A stretch of DNA of 64,000 nucleotides, taken from assembly GCF_002288925.2 (NCBI RefSeq), contig NW_022098022.1, positions 496,001 to 560,000 of the forward strand. The letters run 5' to 3'. A model generated the notes under the pieces. The model was not told the origin of the DNA, did not search any database, and saw only the letters and a list, made by a program, of their open reading frames with translations. The stretch comes from Delphinapterus leucas (Eukaryota; Chordata; Mammalia; Artiodactyla; Monodontidae). Both the position numbers and the translations under genes were made by a program. Shown here piece by piece: positions 59,027 through 64,000 of this stretch. Position 1 is the stretch's first letter; every line of letters begins with the position of its first letter.

Positions 59027-61194
59027 GATAAAGAATGAAAGTGTAAATACCAAAAGAGAAAGTAGTGAATATTATCCATATGCTTCTCTGTGTCTTCAAA
59101 TGACATGTAATTCTAAGTAAATAAAATAGATAAATTAAGGGCATAGATTTAAACACTCATAACATTTTATATTTAAAATTGCTTGGTCTAAAGTTCCATT
59201 TTTATTATGTCTGTCATCACCTATCATTTTACTTGGGTTATTGACACAGTACCATGCAAATAATAATTAAATGCTTAAAAAATTCTAATGATTATCTGAA
59301 GCCTTAAACTCTTTAGATAGGTTAATTCAAATAATTTAGTTCACCTATAAGCACATTTTGTACCTTACAATCTATACAATGGTGCTCCAGTCACAGTAAA
59401 TGAGACACAGTCCATTATAAGGGAATGTTTTATACTTGCTTTCTGCAGCAACTGACATTTCATTCAAGCACTTTCAAATCCCCCAGGAATCTCCAGCTGA
59501 TGTATGTCAAAATTTTAAGATCTCTCTTTGTGAACTTTAACACCCCTATAAAAACCAGTTGGAAGAGCAAGCCTACTTCCTACTGATTACTTTGATATTA
59601 ACCAATTTAAGACGAATCAATTATTCAGTTTAGTCTGAATAATCATTTCACAAAGTCAGTTTTCCAAATTTAAATATGCAAATACTAACTAACACTCTGG
59701 CTTTTTATAGCCTATTTTTATTTCTCTCAGACATATCACTTGTGTTCTATTTTTTTGGCTCCCTTTTGAGTATTTTTAAAAAATAAATGTTTGGTAATTC
59801 CTCAAGAGTGTTTGCTAATAATCAAATCTGGTTGTATAATTTTATGTTTGTAGACATGCATTTTGTTTTTAAGCAAAATAGACAGTACAGCTAGTGCAAA
59901 AGCATGTGGTAGTTACTAAGGTGGAAAGACTTATATTTGAGCTATTAATTTAATCCTTAAGGCAAAGGTCATAAACACACACTTATATATGTATACTGTA
60001 TATAGGCGTGTGTAAGATTTATATATAATTATATATTTGTATCTATTTTTATTTTGTCATATCTATTTATTATATATGTACTTATTATACAACTATTTTA
60101 TTATATGTTTATACGTAGATTGTACAAACACACACACACACACAAACATCAGAGATCAACGAAATAGAACGTTCCCTACGTATCTGTACCTGGAGTAGTA
60201 CTGAGAACAATCCTCTTACTTCAGGCCCCAGAATGGATAATTACCTGTTTTCTGTTAAACTCTGGATGTGCTTTTCTTTGTTTTTAACAGCTTTATAGTA
60301 CTGTTTTAAATAAAATCTCAATTTTGAATACGAATGTATTTTCCCGCAAACCTTTTAATGACATGAACTGTCAAGTCCATCAAATGTCATCAATTTATAC
60401 CACACCGACTATGCTATGCTATGATTTTAATCAGTGTAGATTGAAAAGTACCTTTTTAAAGTACACCTCTCCTACAGCAAACACTAAACTAATGCTATCA
60501 CAAAGTTGTAAGATGAAAAGCACCTTACAGGATAAAAAGTGCTGAGGAATTCACAGTTACCTAAGTTTATATTCCAAAGATCTCTCTCCTCCCGATCCTT
60601 CAGAGGCCAGACTTCATTTCCCCCTCAATCTCCTCCACTTTCATCTTCTCATTACTCCTTCCCTTTCCTTAGAAAGAGGCTGAAATGTCCTCCAATATAA
60701 AAATACCCCTGCCCTTGTGTTCCGCAGGAGTTACACCTAACTCTCTCCTTTCTTAGTTAAGATTTGGAAAGAATAATCTACATTTACTGATGCCATAGTT
60801 TCTGTTCATCTCCCCACCCACTACAACTTGACGACCACACCCACTACACAGAAATTAAGATCCTCTGTGCAATCCAAAGGATATATCTGGCACTTAACTT
60901 ACTACACTTTTGGAAATTTTTGACTCTGTCAATCATGTCCTGCCTCTTTTGTCTTCTGTGAACTGATCTTGTTTGGTTTTCTTTTTGTCTCTATGGAACG
61001 TCCCTCTCGTTTCTTTCACTGGTGCTTCTTCTGTACCTTTATGTTAAATATGGGTGAACTCAGTATTTTATCTTCATTTCTCTTCTTTTCTCACTTTATT
61101 TGCTTTTGGGGAGAGGTTTAATTTGCCCTATGGCTTTAACTGCAATCATAGAGATCATAAAGAAAATGTTTCTAAACAAAATTTAACTTGAGTT
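59027..61194. other. AT-rich unique DNA
   Basis: Includes a TA-rich, palindrome-prone stretch (about 59975-60120) and a short AC array (60129-60143). Pyrimidine-rich 60590-60720. No gene recognised. Confidence 0.4.
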
Positions 61195-61350
61195 TTATAT
61201 ATACACATACATATATAATTATACATATAATTACATTTTATTATATATTATATATAAAATTTATAATATATATGATTATATGTATTATTACATTTTATTA
61301 TATATAATATATAAATTTTACAATATATATAATATATGTATATATAATTG
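61195..61350. repeat. TA-rich region with a 57-bp duplication
   Basis: 'ttacattttattatatat' occurs at 61231 and again at 61288, with about 55 bp of similar TA-rich sequence after each, so the region is a two-copy repeat of period 57. Almost pure A/T and rich in self-complementary runs. Confidence 0.85.
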
Positions 61351-61364
61351 CTTAATATATTCTG

Positions 61365-61640
61365 AATCTTGATGTCCCACAGACATCTCAAATACAACCT
61401 GTCCTTCTTGAAATTACTGACTTTATCACAAACAATATGCTTTAACCTCCAACTTGGATTATAGCATCACTTCCACGTTAGAGGGTCTTTTTAAATGTCT
61501 TCCTCTTCTCTAACACCAATGCAATGAATTAATCATCAGATCGAACCTATTTGAATTGGTCTCCCTTTCCTTTCCAGTTCTTTGTTCAAATGTTTGTATT
61601 TTCTCACTCTGATAATTATAATACTACCTGATTGGCCAAT
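61365..61640 (+). repeat. L2 LINE fragment, upstream part
   Basis: 'tgatgtcccacagacatctcaaatacaacctgtcc' and 'ttgaattggtctccctttcc' resemble the L2 ORF2 end region in sense. Appears to belong with the L2 piece at 61850. Confidence 0.55.
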
Positions 61641-61849
61641 TTGCTTTCAAGTTTGACCTCCAGTTATGTATTCGCTCAGCTACAGTTTCAGTTCCAAATT
61701 CAGGCACACGGTGAGGTGAACACAGAGACACAAGAGTGAACAGGGCCACGGCCCTACGGAGCTTACTCCCTTTGTGGGAAAGACAGTTAACACTCGACAC
61801 TGCTTTCTGAGTACTTTCCAAAAATGTAAATATGACTGGAATATTCCTC
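61641..61849 (-). repeat. Ancient repeat relic between L2 halves
   Basis: 'caggcacacggtgaggtgaacacagagacacaagagtgaacagggcc' ... 'cggagcttactccctttgtgggaaagacagttaac' recalls the same ancient repeat as 44100-44205. Orientation assigned by analogy; family uncertain. Confidence 0.4.
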
Positions 61850-62370
61850 TATACGAAAATTCTTCTGAGACTTCCATTACCTACAGGAAAAAGTACAAAT
61901 TCCTTAGCATGGCCATGAAGTCCCTTTGCAACATGGTCTGGGGCTACCTGTACAGCCTAAACTCTCATAACTCATCCACACAACACCCTGTGTTCCAGGC
62001 ACCAAAGAGTCTCTGGCTCTTGGAACAGTCCCCAGGGATTTCACACTCTCTCCTTCACTGCTTTGTCTACGCCTTGCATTTTTACACATCCTTTGAGTCT
62101 GTGTAACAATGCCACCTCCTGCCTCCTTTATAAAACCTTTTTTCCTCTCCTGCCCTCAATTTCTGTGGCAAGAATCTGCTCTGTGCTGACACTGACTTCA
62201 CGTACTGTGTTGTAATATTACTTAGCACATTAAAGTACAATTACAATGTAATATCTACTTGCCTGTTTTCCCAACCAACCTATGAACTTCTAGAGTCAGA
62301 GACTATATCACACTCATTTTCTTGTTTTGTAGCCCCTGGTACGATACCTAGCATTTACCATTCATTGATT
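61850..62370 (+). repeat. L2 LINE 3' end, long fragment
   Basis: In order: 'cctacaggaaaaagtacaaattccttagcatggccatgaagtccc', 'caacaccctgtgttccaggc', 'caatgccacctcctgcctcc', 'acttgcctgttttcccaacc', 'atgaacttctagagtcagagactatatc', 'agcccctggtacgatacctagcatt'. This is the L2 3' third in sense. Open frames over it are incidental. Confidence 0.85.
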
Positions 62371-64000
62371 GAGAATGTAGTTGACATACTCAATGAGAAA
62401 TCAATTCCAAGTCACAGCTCAACTTTATTCAGTTTTCAGTTTCTGTGTGACTTGATATTTAAAATCAAGGCACTACTCATAAGACATTTTAAATTGTCCC
62501 TTTTTCAAGTTTATACTCATTTGTATCCATTTTAATACGCATTCAGAAAGCTTTTACACTTAGTTTACAGTCCATTCATTATGGCAAACTATCTCAAGTC
62601 AACTGATAAGGAGAAGAAAATTCCAATAGAGTGAAACCCTCGTTCAAACTACTCAGTAAATAAGGTAGAAGATTTTTCACATTTAAACTCGTGTGTAGGT
62701 AAATGTTAATTAACAGAATTATTATGACCTGAGAAGAATATTCTATAAATAACACCCCCCCACAAATCAGTTAGTTGCTTTTCAAACACTTGAACACCCT
62801 TGGAATGGCTAATAAACTATGGTTCTATGGCTCTAACACTTATTTTTTCTATTTCAGTGATAATTACATCAATGAACCTGACTCGGCATTCGCTGCTGTT
62901 CAATTCATTAATTAAAACAATTTTACCACTACTACTGTGATTTTTCAAGGATATCAAACCACATTCAAAAATCAAAATAGCATGCATTACCAGTTTTGAT
63001 TTGTGTTAGTATGGTTTACGTTGATTTCAACTGCACAATTAAAAGAACACCTGGATTTTAAACAGATACTGCATATATTCTATATACTTCGAACAAAAGT
63101 ACTTAGAATACAAGTTGTTTTGTAGAAATGACAATATCCGTGTGACAAGTAGCAAACTGTCAAGCAGTGCCAAAAATCCTCTTAGAATGGAAAATATAAA
63201 TGTATATAAATACTTAGGTGATAACAACCATGGTGGTGGACTTTATGGCATTCTTAATACTAAATTTTTAAAAAGTTTTATTTAAATCATCACTTACTTG
63301 TGCTCAAGTGACTTGTAACATATCCATGAAGTGAATGTATTTCATCCAAAATGAAGTATGGAAGCTTTTGCTTAAAGAATGACAAGTTGCTGTTTAAACT
63401 ATAAACACATACCCATCAAGGTGATGTAATTATTTTTATATATTGGAAGCTATTTGACTGTATTTTGCAAAGCAGCACTTTAATTCTGACCTTGATTTAG
63501 GAAGCATGCAACATATTACTTTTGCTATTTTGACATCCCAGAGCACCTAAAACATAAAATATAATTTACAACAGTAGGACATGCTGGAATTGACCATTAC
63601 ATGCAAGAAGAGAGCCCATAATGGAATTTATATTCAAGTTACGGTTAAGCGTGTGTAGTAAAATCTCATCAAATTAGAATAACACTGAAATACCATTTAT
63701 TTCTTGCAGCAACGGAATTCCTCCTTAATTCTCACAATCAATTTCCAAAGTAGGCTGAGAGTTGAGAAAGATCAAGCTGAAGGAACGGAACCAGGCTATA
63801 GGCAAAAATCCACCCCTTCAAATTATTTGTGGAAAACTCAATGATTAGCCTTGTGTAGAAAAGGAGCCAGGAGAGGAATGACGTCTGTGTCATGGCTAGA
63901 AGCATCACAAGTACGGGACATAACAGGTACTCCAACACCACTGGCACTTTCTCCCACACTATTCTAGAACGTAACTGGTGATAGCATAGGTACAAATCCT
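62371..64000. other. AT-rich unique DNA to window end
   Basis: No repeat, RNA or exon recognised. An 85-codon minus-strand frame at 63738-63995 runs close to the window edge and shows no domain; it could be judged only with sequence beyond 64000. Confidence 0.4.

Overview
The window looks like non-coding nuclear DNA from a cetartiodactyl mammal, most probably a whale or dolphin. Six tRNA-derived SINEs share the 'GGGCTTCCCTGGTGG...' 5' end of the CHR-type SINEs of cetaceans and relatives. A nearly full-length L1 of artiodactyl type is present. I saw no BovB, Bov-tA or pig PRE-1 elements, which argues against a ruminant or pig. No exon, RNA gene, processed pseudogene or CpG-island promoter could be supported. 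The stretch reads as intergenic DNA or the inside of a very large intron.

Layout. At 0-8.5 kb there is AT-rich unique DNA with MIR fragments, three dinucleotide arrays, a tiny inverted L1 fragment (2.2 kb) and one long CHR-type SINE (7.2-7.5 kb). At 8.5-14.5 kb lies a near full-length L1 on the + strand: 5'UTR remnant, broken ORF1, broken ORF2, G-rich 3'UTR and A-tail. It is coding-dead through several stops and frameshifts, but the endonuclease residues and the FADD motif of the reverse transcriptase remain readable. At 14.6-15.4 kb there is probably an old antisense L1. At 15.7-30 kb the DNA is mixed and unique, with a 3-copy 56-bp minisatellite (18.1 kb), a 3' L1 fragment (24.0 kb), and a pogo/Tigger1-like DNA transposon (28.5-29.2 kb) carrying a SINE inside it. 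From 30.4 to 34.8 kb almost no repeats are recognisable and no reading frame of any length stays open. From 35 to 48 kb there are MIR, L2 and L1 relics, a six-copy ~35-bp array (36.2 kb), three SINEs, a 51-bp tandem duplication, a possible solo LTR, and a MIR split by an L2. From 48 to 64 kb there is a 45-bp L1 insertion, a GA/GT array, an L1 with a classic 5' inversion (52.9-53.7 kb), an old L1 carrying a SINE (58.2-59.0 kb), AT-rich palindromic DNA and a long L2 relic.

How the parts relate. The content is almost entirely retrotransposon history. MIR depends on L2, and the CHR-type SINEs depend on L1; both pairs are present. Target-site duplications are readable for all six SINEs and for several L1 pieces, so insertion events can be reconstructed. 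I found no evidence for a novel gene system. The best leads are structural: a possible 5' extension of the main L1, twin-primed L1s, two minisatellites with near-identical units, and the repeat-poor block at 30.4-34.8 kb.
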